DNA of 64,000 nucleotides from Vitellaria paradoxa (Eukaryota; Streptophyta; Magnoliopsida; Ericales; Sapotaceae). Below are positions 22,490-33,500 of the stretch, piece after piece. The position numbers and the translations under genes are program-made. How positions within the stretch are numbered: the stretch's first letter is position 1; every line of letters starts with the position of its first letter. Location of the stretch: contig CM034233.1 of the NCBI GenBank assembly GCA_019916065.1, positions 54,057,947-54,121,946 on the forward strand, written 5' to 3'. The notes under the pieces are model-generated. The model did no database searches. It was not told the origin of the DNA and worked only from the letters and a program-made list of their open reading frames with translations.

Positions 22490-23583
22490 TCCTCTAAGCC
22501 GATGGTGGAGGATGATGTGAATCACGAAGGTGATCAAGGATGCTTTGCAGAAGATGCATTTGTGTCTGTTGTTGCTGCTGAATACCCTGTTGTGTCTATT
22601 GCATCCGTATGAGCAATGCGTGATCCCTACCTTGATTATGTTCAAGGCGGTCTAGTTGTTCCGCCAAATCTGCAATGGAAACATCAAGCTCATCCTCCTC
22701 GTCCCTTGGACACGGAGATCCACTTCTCTCCTCCATGCATCCCGGAACTGGCCTCTTTTTCATGCTCTTTGCCAAATTACCCCTAGATTCAACATACGAT
22801 GTGGAAGTAAGGGGTTTAAGTCTAGGAGCTATGGGTAAATCTTCTGGAATATTTGCACCCTTTCGTAGGAACATATCCATCAGTGTTCCCCCAAATGGAA
22901 TACTTGATGGGCCTCCTGGATGCTCAAAAGTGTGTGCAATCTGATGCCATAGAAAAGAAGGTAGGTCTATAGACATCCCGGTCCTAATAGCATAGATTAA
23001 TTGAGCTCGTGAGGGACTACAATCATAATTCCTAGTCTGGGGTAAAAGGTTGGTGCATGAGAATATATGCAAAGCCCAGTATTTGGCATTGGCTGTTGAT
23101 ACTCCCAAGTCCACTCTTGATTGTCAGACAAAATTTCTCTCACTATGATCGGTAATGGTGGACTTCCTTCTACCGGGTAAGTAAATTAGGGATTTTGCAC
23201 CCGAGGTAATTGAAATGCTTCTACAAAGTCATCGAGGGTTAAGTGAATCTCAACACCTCAGACCCATCCGGTCAATTTCTCTCGGCCCCTCTTTTGGTTT
23301 ATTGAGTTTGCTTTTATATTGGCAAAGAACTCCCATACAATATCAATGATGCAAGAGGCAGAGAATTGGGCAATACTTAACCATTGCCGGCCTTCAAAAT
23401 TTTGAAAGAGCATGTATTCCTCACCATGAAATTGGTCTATTTGCCAAAACCTCTCAATCACTACAGGCTTATGACCCCACACATCATCGTATTGAGTTTC
23501 AACCTCCAGTCTCCAAAATTAGTCACTATCAAAAGATTGTGTTCCCAATTGCCTATTAGATTTCTTCTTGGTGCGTGAAGCCA
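22490..23583 (-). pseudogene. Element F third ORF: 'putative plant transposon protein' (env-position) ORF, broken
   Basis: Starts at 23583 with MASRTKKKSNRQLGTQSFDS. A domain follows with RFWQIDQFHGEEYMLFQNFE, WLSIAQFSASCI, WEFFANIK, a VRGxxIxLxxD-like block (GVEIHLTLDDF, about 23250) and SRAQLIYAIRTGMSIDLPSFLWHQI (about 22935-23010). This is the layout of the plant transposon-protein domain often found in the env position of Athila elements. The tail is charged (RDEEDELDVSIADLAEQLDRL, a short coiled coil) and Gln-rich. Stops near 23515 and 23255, a frameshift near 23115-23150 and a stop near 22598 break it. No signal peptide or clear membrane segment is seen, so a true envelope role is not supported. 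Confidence 0.72.
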
Positions 23584-24424
23584 TTGAACTACCAAAAGGG
23601 CAAATATTATTATACAAGATTAGAATAATCCCTATGTCCACATAAATTCAGTGGCCCACTATGAATAAAGCATAAAAATACTAATTATAGGGAACTAGAG
23701 TAGTGAGCATGGGACCACAACTTGGTTCATGTCCTCCAATGAAGGTAAGTGTGGTGTCTTCCCCAAAATGGGTCTTAACTTTGAAAATCCTTAAACAAGA
23801 AGTCAATTAAGCATGAAAAGCAAACTAATTGAAACACAAAGGTCCCCATTCGGCAACCAAACTGCCACCTGTGAAGGAACATGAGGACCCACGGGTGGGT
23901 TCCCCTCTTGACAAAAAGATCCATCTTAAATCTAAACTCAAACTCAAGATAGGATAGAAATCCTTTGAAAGCTACTTTTGAAAGAGATTTTAGAATAAAA
24001 CTTGAAGAATAGTCCCATATAACTCATACGTGAGTTTAAGGCTCCAATGGAGGGAGAAGAAGATGCACCTCACGTGAAAAACTCCCAAGGCTTGAAGAAA
24101 CCAAAGAAAGTGCAGCAAGATCTTCAAGATTGTAGCAAACCGAAGCTTGGGGTAGATTGGATTGAAGGAGAAAGTGTGTGGGTAAGGAAGAATCGAAAGA
24201 GAAAGTGTGAGAGATAGAGGATTCAGCCGAATGAAAAGAAGTTTTAGGGGTTTTAATTGTTGCAGCGTCCGGACGGATCAATGGGTGTCCGAACAGCCTG
24301 AATTGGCAAACCCACTGCTGTCCGGACAAAAAGTATGGTGTCCGGATGGTAGAAAATTATTATTATAATTTTAATTTTTTTAAAGAAAAAAGAAATCTAA
24401 AATTACTAATTAATAATCTATCCT
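23584..24424 (-). promoter_or_regulatory. Element F region between integrase and third ORF: GC-word array and candidate internal promoter
   Basis: On the minus strand, after the integrase stop, four TCCGGA-type words occur at 24262-24345 (GTCCGGACA, GTCCGGATG, GTCCGAACA, CGTCCGGACGGA). A TATA-like AATTAAAACCCC (about 24245-24258), a CT-rich leader (about 24040-24230) and the third ORF start at 23583 follow. The same word occurs as an array in this element's LTR. A second promoter for the third ORF is an inference. Confidence 0.5.
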
Positions 24425-25640
24425 TTACCTAAATTTAATTCCTATCATAACTAAGTTACGACAAAATCCTTTGATTGTGAATTCTTCATACGGTGGGGGA
24501 TCCAAAAGATCCCACGTCTCAATTAAACCCACGAAATTCTCCAAGTATGGTTTTAATCGGTGCCCATTTACCTTAAATCGATGTTTATTCTTCGGGTTTT
24601 CAATTTCGATGGCTCCATGGTCCAATACATGTGTTACAATGAATGGTCTTGACCACTTAGATTGTAATTTACCCAGGAATAAATGAAGACGGGAGCAATA
24701 AAAGAGTACCTTTTGACCTTCGTGAAATGAGCATCGTGCAATGTGCCGGTCGTGTACTTTCTTCATCTTTTCTTTTGAAATTAATGCATTTTCGTATGCA
24801 TCATTTTGTAACTCGTCCATTTTTGCAATTTGTAGTTTACAGTGTAGCCCTGCTTCGTCAATATTGGTATTGAATTGTTTAATTGCCCAATAAGCTTTAT
24901 GCTCTAATTCCATGGGCAAATGGCATGGCTTGCCATAAACTAACCTATAAGGTGACATTCCCAAGGTGGTTTTATACATAGTACGATATGCCCATAGGGA
25001 GTCTATCAATCTCAGTGACCAATCTTTGCGGTTTGGATTAACCATCTTTTCTAAAATTTGCTTGATTTCCCTGTTTGCAAGCTCTACTTGGCCACTTGTT
25101 TGGGGGTGATATGAAGTTCCTACTTTATGAGCTACCCTATATTTAAGCAGTAGGGTTCCTACTGGCCGATTGCAGAAATGCTTTCTTCCATCACTAATTA
25201 TTGCTCGAGGTACCCCGAAACGTGAAAATATGTTCTCATAGAGGAATTTGAGGATGACTTTATGATCATTAGTTCTGGTGGCAACTACTTCCACCCATTT
25301 GGACACATAATCAACCCCTACTAAGATGAATTCATACCCAAAGGATATTGGAAAAGGGCCCATGAAGTCTATTCCCCAACAGTCGAATACTTCTAACACT
25401 AGAATAGGGGATAGAGGCATCATATTTCTACGGGTCAAATTACCTAAGCGCTAACACCTATCACAAGTGGTGTAGAAGTGGTGAACATCTTTGAATAATG
25501 TGGGCCAATGGAATCCACATTGGAGAATTTTAGCAGCCATTTTGTTCGTGAAAAAATGGCCACCACATGCTTGAGAATGACAAAACTCAAATACTCCTGG
25601 GACTTCCCACTCAAGAATACATCTTCGAATAACTTGATCA
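24425..25640 (-). pseudogene. Element F integrase
   Basis: Zinc-binding H2C2 part at about 25640-25445 ([10 protein letters not shown] ... CDRC), then the catalytic core with DDE residues visible in [15 protein letters not shown] and [11 protein letters not shown], and the Athila C-terminus ([35 protein letters not shown]). One in-frame stop right after CDRC (about 25450) separates zinc and core parts; the 337-codon core frame (24425-25438) is otherwise open. No chromodomain, as expected for Athila. Confidence 0.9.
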
Positions 25641-26443
25641 GGACAATATTTGAACAAATACAGATCATCCCAAAAGAAAACTCGTACATTCCTAAGGAAT
25701 TTCTTCCTATCTTTGGAGCTCCATTCATTTGGGATTTTACCTGTCACTAAATAGTTAGCAATATCAGCGTACCAAGGTGGATTTGAGGCTACTATTGCTT
25801 GTACATGGAACAACTGTTCATCCAGGAAGCTATTATTGATTTGAGTATCATATTCAAGATAAGCTTCTGCCGGTAAATATGATAGATGAGTCGCTACTAC
25901 GTTCTCCACACCTTTCTTATCTCTTATCTCGAGGTCAAATTCTTGTAATATTAATATCCATTGAATTAACCATGGTTTAGCCTCTTGTTTGGTTAACAGA
26001 TACTTGAGTGTTGAGTGATCAATGAAAACAATGACTGTTGAACCAATTAGATAAGACCTAAATTTCTCAAGGGCAAAGACAACTGCTAATAGTTCCTTTT
26101 CAGTCGTCGTGTAATTCTTTTGCATGTCATTAAGGGTTTTACTCGCATAATAAATGACATGCGCCTTTTTATCCTTTCTTTGCCTTAACACAGCTCCAAT
26201 AGCATGATCACTAGCGTCACACATAAGTTCAAAGGGTAGTGACCAATTAGGAGTTTGTAACATAGGAGCTGTGGTGAGACATCCCTTGAGTTTATCGAAT
26301 GCTTGCTGGCATTGATCAATCCATTCAAATGGGGTATCTTGTGTACTTACCAAAAAAAAATGGGGTATCTTGTGTCGGTAACTGACAAAAGGGTGTAGAA
26401 ATGTCACCGAATGATTGAATAAATCTTCTATAAAAACCAGCAT
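25641..26443 (-). pseudogene. Element F RNase H and RT connection
   Basis: RNase H-like domain with [33 protein letters not shown] and [10 protein letters not shown], the order typical of gypsy elements. Near 26331-26385 a phrase is duplicated: ACACAAGATACCCCA occurs twice about 28 bp apart with a T-run between, and the frame before it is shifted, so the RT tail ([15 protein letters not shown] in another frame) is broken there. Confidence 0.88.
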
Positions 26444-27290
26444 ATCCTAAGAATGATCTAATGTCTTTTACTGATTGAGGTATGGGAAGTTTTTGTATCA
26501 ATTCTATCTTAGCTTGATCTACCTAGATGCCTTCTTTTGAAACTATGTGACCCAATACTATAACTTGTGTCACCATAAAATGACATTTTTCCTAGTTAAG
26601 CACAAGGTTCTTTTCTTCACATCGTGCTAGCACGAGATCAAGGTTTTGTAAGCACTACTCGAATGAGTCTCCATAGATAGAGAAATCATCTATAAAGACT
26701 TCAACAATTTCTTCCACCATTTCACTGAATATGCTAATCATGCAGCGTTGAAAAGTAACTGGGGCATTACATAGGCCAAAGGGCATTCTTTTATAAGCAA
26801 AGGTGCCAAAAGGACAAGTGAATGTAGTTTTGGATTGATCCTCTAAAGTTATCTCTATTTGATTATAGCTCGAATAGCCATCTAAAAAACAATAATACGC
26901 GTGCCCAGCCACTCTTTCTAAAACTTGATCTAAGAATGGAAGAGGGAAGTGATCTTTTTTAGTAACTGCATTGAGTTTTCTATAATCAATATAGACTCGC
27001 CAGCCAGTTTGCACTCTCGTTGGAACTAGCTCGTTGTTTTCATTCTGAACTATAGTGATACCTGACTTCTTAGGTACTACTTGTGTGGGGCTTACCCATT
27101 GAGAATCAGAAATTGGGTAAATTATCCATACATCAAGCAACGTTAATACTTCTGCCCGTACTACCTCTTTCATGTTCGGGTTGAGTCTTTTTTGCATTTG
27201 GTGGATTGGCTTGACACCCTCTTCTAAATAAATATAATGCGTGCAAAGGAGTGGACTGATACCCATTAAATCTGCCACTGACCATCCTAA
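26444..27290 (-). pseudogene. Element F reverse transcriptase
   Basis: An open 207-codon frame (26655-27278) with VKPIHQMQKRLNP, KKDHFPLPFLDQ, FTCPFGTFAYKRMPFGLCNAP and the active site VFIDDFSIY (usual Athila form FMDD). The thumb region (26444-26654) continues as broken frames (EKCHFMVTQVIVLGHIVSKEGI with a following stop). Confidence 0.92.
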
Positions 27291-27573
27291 TGCTTTCTTA
27301 TGAGTTTTTAGGAATTCTACTAATGTATGCTCCTAAATAGTGGTTAATTCATCAGAAATAACTATGGGGTATGTTTCTCCTTCGCCTATGAAAGCATATT
27401 TTAGACTAGGAGGTAAATGTTTCCTATTAGGACTTGGGGCTTTCATAGTTGATGATTGAGCTTTTTTTAATAGTGGCCCCAAACTTTCAAACATTGGTAC
27501 CCAATTACCTACAGACATTAAAGGGCAGACATCTAACCATTCGTATATCATTTCACTCACTTCATCTTGGAAC
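27291..27573 (-). pseudogene. Element F protease-RT linker, truncated at element B
   Basis: Frame with SVGNWVPMFESLGPL and LPPSLKYAFIGEGETYPIVIS, matching the linker before RT in element E (48900-49090). It ends at 27573 where the element B LTR starts. Confidence 0.8.
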
Positions 27574-27744
27574 TATAATACCCTGAATTTTCACATTAAT
27601 ATAATTTGATGGTTTTAACATATTTTGGGCATGTTAGTAAGTTAATTAAGTGAGTTTAGTCATTAAAGATGACTTGGGGGTGTGAATTTTGGAAGAATTG
27701 GGCAAAATAGCTCAAAAGTCAACATTTTGACTCGGGGGCATGCA

Positions 27745-27800
27745 GAGGGGCGCCCAAGGTAGAGGAGGGGCGCCCATGGTCCATGAGGGGCACCCCACTT
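27745..27800. repeat. GC-rich palindrome array 1, element B 5' LTR
   Basis: Words GGGGCGCCCAAGG, GGGGCGCCCATGG and GGGGCACCCC, about 20 bp apart. The 3' LTR has four words here (35490-35570). Confidence 0.75.
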
Positions 27801-27924
27801 GTGCAGAAAATCAACAGTAAGTTGACCTCTGCATTTTCCAGCCGAGACTTAACCCTACACACCTATATTTAGGCTAGGGGGTGGAAAATTTTGGAAGACA
27901 CTATTTGGGGATTAAAATATTGGT

Positions 27925-27938
27925 TTATATATATATAT
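27925..27938 (+). promoter_or_regulatory. Candidate TATA region of element B 5' LTR
   Basis: TTTATATATATATA about 125 bp after array 1, followed by a GA-repeat leader (27955-27973). Same placement at 35695-35708 in the 3' LTR. Confidence 0.5.
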
Positions 27939-28569
27939 TAGATTGATTTGATGCAAGAGAGAGAGAGAGAAGTTGCTTGGGAGAGGGAGAACCAGGTGAG
28001 AAGCAAAAGAAGAGCAAAGGAAGACCAAAGGAAGAACCGGATGGGTTTTCAAAGGTAGGTTTTCGAAATCTTCATAGAATTCAAATTCCTTTTGCAAAGT
28101 TGTAATTAGAACATTAAGAAATCTCCCCATGTAATTTGTTTGTAGTTTTGATCAAGGAGGGAGGAGATTGACCTCATCAAAGTTTGAGGGTTTGGAAGCT
28201 CAAGACACCCCCTTGTTGATCTATCTTCTTACCACTTGAGGTAGGGATTTCTAGTCTCATTTTAGCATATATGAGATGTATTTGAGCTAGTAAACACTTT
28301 TATGAAATTTATTTAAGATTTGGTAACCTTGGAAGTGGAGTTTGAGTGGATGAATGGTTGTGTGTATATAAATGTATAAGTTTGAGCAAGATTTTTGTAT
28401 TGAAGAAATAAATGGATTAAAATTTGTTTTGATGGACTTTTTGAAGTCTTCTAGGTCCTAGACAACCCAAGAAAATAAGGTATTAGGTTAGATATTGGAT
28501 TGGGTAAAGTTTGGAACCTCAAAACATGGCTTAAAGCTTGAACCGGAGCAAAGTGACCTTCTGGGCAAC

Positions 28570-28670
28570 AGAGGGACGCCCATGGGTTTTGGTGGGGTGC
28601 CCATGCTCTTATGTGGGGTGACCATGACCCCTCAGGGGTGCCCCTGAACTTTTGGAGGGGCGCCCACAGA
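28570..28670. repeat. GC-rich palindrome array 2, element B 5' LTR
   Basis: Five words of type GGGGCGCCCATG, several eroded at CpG (GGGGTGACCATG, GGGGTGCCCC), about 20-22 bp apart. Confidence 0.72.
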
Positions 28671-30528
28671 GACCAGAACACCTTTTCTGATTTTTCTTAA
28701 CTTGACTTCCTACTTTAGGATTATGAAGGGGTTAGGAATATGTTTGTATGTGAGACTTTTATTTGATTAATTGTATGGATTTTAAAATGGAAATGAGCTC
28801 TTAAAAGTGATCAAGGGTCGATTATCTTAAACCTATAGGATTAAGCTTGTAAAGGGGAATGCTTGCTACCATGAATGAAATGAATTGGAAGCCTACTTTG
28901 AGATAAGGGTCTTAATCAAATAGAATTGTAAATATGTCTTGATGTAAACTAAATGTTAAGGTATATGAACTTGTGATTGATTATGTGAAAGGGGAACTTG
29001 ACAAAAAGATATAAGTTTATAATTTTGGTAAATGTGGAATGCTTAATATGGTTTGATCAATGCGATATGTAATAAGCTATGGAATGAACCGTAACATTGA
29101 CATATGTGTTGAATGGTATGTATATTGAATAATGTTAAATGTTTAATAAGGTTAATCAATGTTGATATGTGATGAATCTTGGGATGAACCAAAAAGTAAA
29201 CTTTTGTTAACAAATGTTGGAAATTAAATGAGGCTTGGATTAAATAAAATGAAGAGATGAAATGAGTTGTGCTACATGATGAAATGGAATGTGGTTGTGT
29301 GTATTGGAAAGTGACAATGATGAATGTGAATTGTGATTGATGACTATTGAATGTGATGAACGATTGGTTATGTGTGACGGGGGCCGTGGTAGGGTGTGGT
29401 AAACAGGAAGGGTTTGAGATTACCCTCGGGTTGAGAGTCCCAGAACCTGCACAAGGTTTGGTGTCAATGCTAGTGGGTTAGTAGCCCACAACATTGTGAG
29501 TGTATGGGTTACCTGTGGCCTTGGATTGTGATCCTAAACGATGGTGTCGGTTTGCCGTTTCCGTTGGGTCTGGACCCATTAAAGACGGTGTTGTGTATAC
29601 ACCCAACCCCCGAGGATTGTGTGGTTATGGCTATGTGATTGATTAATGAAATGATGGTACTGTGGTTGTGATTTCGTGATTGAAATATGAATAAATGTAA
29701 TGAGGATGTGGATATGTGATTGAGTGTTGAATGATAATGTGATATGGAATGTAATTGGATACAAAGTTGGGCAATTTAATAATAGAGAATAATTGGACTT
29801 GAATGCTACATTATGATGTTATTGAATAAAGATAAATATTGTAAATATGGTTATGTGGTCGACTATGCTTAAACATCAAAAAGATAATTGAAATGTGATA
29901 TGAACACATGTATGGAATTTCATAGAGTAAATATAAATTGAAAACTTAATCCTTCTTATGATTTTGTTGTGTAAATATATATATATATATATATATTCTA
30001 TGTCGGTTATGTAGTTATGTTGATAAATTGTTGTGGCACTAGAACATATTGAGATAACTAAATGCAACATGAATAGTATGCACGTTTGGAATACATATCA
30101 TATATGTTTGTTTGAGACGTCGTGGGCACAAGTGGATCCGTGCTCACGTCCCTACAGAATTTGATGCAGGTACAGGCCATGATAATCAGGTGGGCTAATG
30201 GGGTTGGACTAGAAGGGTGTGTATGAGTCCTACCAAGCTTAGCAAAGCTCTTGGTTATTTAGTTTAAATTTCTTTTGGAATTGTAATGTTGGACATTGAG
30301 GACTTGTTCGATTGGGTTGTAAGGGCCCTAAGGCCTAAGTTATGTATTAATGAGAGGATTGATGAAAGTTGTGACTTGATTATAGTTAAGGTTAGATTTA
30401 TGTTATCTTATTTATGTCTTGGGTTCACTGTTTTACGTTGCATTTCTCTGATTATGGGTTGGTTATGTTAATGCATGTTGTGTGTGTTTATCACTCACCC
30501 CTCGGGTCACGAGATCCGGGGCGTGACA

Positions 30529-33500
30529 GGTTGGTATCAGAGCCTAGGTTAGAATACCTAAGGGACAGTGGGAGTCTAGCATTGCATGTTATATGTTGAT
30601 GTGATATAGCTGACATTTAGTCATTTTCATGGGATGGATTTATTAATACCTTGTGGTAAGGATTATGGTGAAGGTGCTTAGAACTAAATGTTACTAAACC
30701 TTGATCGTATTGTTTAGAGAAATGAGGAATTGGTAAACATCTCTGGTTAATGATAAGTAAGGTTGATAGGTGAGTAAATGGTGTAATCATTGGAGCTTTG
30801 TGAACCTAGAAGTAATGTTTGACAGATGTTTTAATGGTAGACCTAGCAATATGAAAGGTGATTTGAAGTGATACTGGGTATGATTGAAAGATAGTAAGTG
30901 CTATGGGGTTTAAGGAGTCTAGGGTTGTGATTTTGGGATTTATTGAGGCTACCTCTTACCAGTAGAAATTGTGAGATTATGGAATGAATTAGACGTAGAA
31001 ATGGCAATGGTAGAAAATTTAAAATCTTAAGATGGATGAGTTACCAACATGATAAGTGGTAAATGACCATTATAGTGAGTTGATGATAATCAGTTATTTG
31101 ATGATATTGTAGTTCAGATTGTGATGAGGTAACCTTTTAGTAAATGACATTAAGCATATTGGGGAAAAACTTTGTGTTTGCATGGTCAATTGGAGAATGA
31201 ATAAAAAGGGAGTTTAAGTGTCATCTTGTGAGTGAGGTGTTGAATGTGATACTTGGGAATGAGTGGGAGCAAACTCCCAAAAGTTGGCTTGACTTTCATG
31301 GATTCCACATTAGATGTCGCTATTATTTTTCTACTAAGCCATATTCTATGGCACGAATAAAGTTTTGGAGGTTTGGAAATTCAATCAAATGATTGTGAGT
31401 CTACGATTCTATAAAATATAGTATTGGACATCGGGACATTTGAGATTCTTGTTAAGAGGAATGGTGAAAAGCTTGGGTTTTAAGTGGAATTTGAAGTTTG
31501 CAAACTTGGTGGTACTTAAAGTAGCATGTTACTTATTAAGTTTTGAAGTTTTGACTGAATCATTTGGCATCAAGAATAATAAATGTTGAATTAGTTTGTA
31601 AGGGACAAAGTTTGGAGATAGGTGATATTTGGTCGGATGACTTTGAGGGATTAGTGTAGTAATTGAGTATAGCCAAGACCATGTTGGATGCTTAAGTTTT
31701 GTGGATTTGGTGTGGTACCACCTTTATCTTACTCTAGTACCTCCTAGTTAATGGACCTATTGATTTAAATGAATTGGGGCAAAGCACAAATGTGTGGATT
31801 AACGATAATGAGAACATCTTATGGTATAGAGTATATGTTGAATAAAATTTTATGATTACTTTTACTTGAAGAATGGATTGCTTTTAGTGTTATGGAAGGT
31901 TATGGGAATGGTTGAGTTATGCAATAAAGTCTAATGATTAGATGGCAGTATCAATTGAGGAGATTGGAAGTATATGAAGAGGAATTACCTGTACTTAATT
32001 CAATGTTAGCTATGATATTTTTGCATTGAATTCTTGTCGTGGTTAAGTAAACTAATAGAACAGTTTGGAATGCTATAGAGCATAAAGATGCCGAAGGTAT
32101 TTGAATATGTAAGGTAAACTGACTACGGAGTAAAGTGAAAGAGTGGAATATTGGAAAGAGGTTGATTTAAGGATCTATCACATTAACTGAGTGAGGTCGA
32201 AGATATGAGCGATGTTATAAGTTAGGGGTTGAAAAGTCCGTATATTGCTAAAGTAACTTCTAGCAAATGTTTGGGATGTCAGGACTTGATGGGATGAGGA
32301 CAATGGTAATAGAGGCATGAATTTCACAAGGATGAGTTGCTCAGAGATGATATAGGAAGGTTATACTCCCTGTTACTTATTGCACATCTTACATGTATTG
32401 CAGGATAAATCCTATGTAATTCTAAACTTTGAAAGGTACTGATCATAGTTGAATCCATGTTTTGCTTGCACATTAAAACGTTGAAAATTTCTTTGAGTTG
32501 AAAGTTCTCTAAACTATTATGTTGACAAACATTTGGCTTGGCGACCTGAAATTTTGATTATCGAATTGTGTTAAAGTTGTCACATTAAGAAAATTCTTTC
32601 ATTCCTATGTTGTTTACTTGAAACTTGATGGCATTGCTATTTTACTAATGTTGGTAAAATGCACTATTGTAACTTTGGAATGGCTATTGTGTAGAATTTG
32701 GTTCAATGTTGGTAATATTTCTTGAATGGTTAATTCGATCCATTGTATCTCGACATGTGGCTATTGTGATTTGAGTTCCTTAATTGAAAAATGCTAATGG
32801 ATGAGGAAATGGATATGTATGAACTGAAATTTGAGCCTATTTGGTTTTCTGAAAGGAAGTGCTAATATATTATGATAATGTATTATGCTAATGTGTAATG
32901 GTAATGTGTGAATTGAAATGCAAATATGTTATGGTGATGTGTTATAGTAATGCGTGAATTGAAAAATTGAACTTGTTTGGTTATTCTTACCCTTTTGGAG
33001 CATTAAGGCATTTGATTTTATAGATTGGTGTTAGTTGTGAAAACTTGATTGGCCAAGTGATTTGGGTTTGAGTGTCATGGTGATATAGAGGATATGCCTC
33101 GACTATATTATGAAAAGGGGGATACAGAATCCCAATCGTGGAACTATCTTTATTCAAAAACGCATGATTATGGAGATATAGCTACAAATGGGTGAACTGA
33201 GTTGAGAATAAGTAAGTGCACTGTGAGTAGATAAACTTTGGGAAGAAAGAGGTTTAGAAGTTGGTTTCAATTGGAATATGGTAAAATGAAGTATAATGGG
33301 ATGTTCATGAAAGTTTTAAAAGCGTTTTAAAGGAGTTTACTAGCTAATTGCTTGAAATGAGAGAGAGAAAATATGTGTTAAGGGTTGATGCAAGGGAAGA
33401 AGTTTATTAAATTTAGGAGATTGATTTGTATACTTATGGCACCCATTGGTGGGTTAAACCGGGTATGTTTTGAATGATAAGGTAAAATTATTAGTTATTG

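Larger units (their letters stand above)
16826..27573 (-). mobile_element. Element F: Athila-type Ty3/gypsy retrotransposon, 5' part lost
   Basis: On the minus strand, from 27573 down: protease/RT linker, RT, RNase H, integrase, a GC-word array, a third ORF, a fourth ORF, a long 3' UTR, polypurine tract and 3' LTR. RT and integrase wording ([43 protein letters not shown]) is Athila lineage. Gag and the 5' LTR are missing: the element ends where element B begins at 27574 and does not resume after B. It is inserted in the caulimovirid relic (left flank tagaa at 16821-16825). Confidence 0.88.
27574..30528 (+). repeat. Element B 5' LTR
   Basis: 2955 bp. Contains array 1 (27745-27800, three words), TATA-like run (27925-27938), GA-rich leader, array 2 (28570-28670), conserved GC block with CCCAACCCCCGAGG (near 29600), the conserved dyad (about 30121-30147) and the end CGTGACA. 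Confidence 0.92.

Noticed and set aside
28451..28681. Trp/Ala/Pro-repeat peptide (WAPHQNPWAPL type) recurring in B and D LTRs
   Set aside because: It is the translation of the GC-word array in one frame, so repeats are expected. No start or promoter supports coding.
29940..30000. tRNA or other RNA gene in AT-repeat areas
   Set aside because: Only (TA)n simple repeats; no cloverleaf or A/B box seen. No tRNA or rRNA gene was recognised anywhere in the window.
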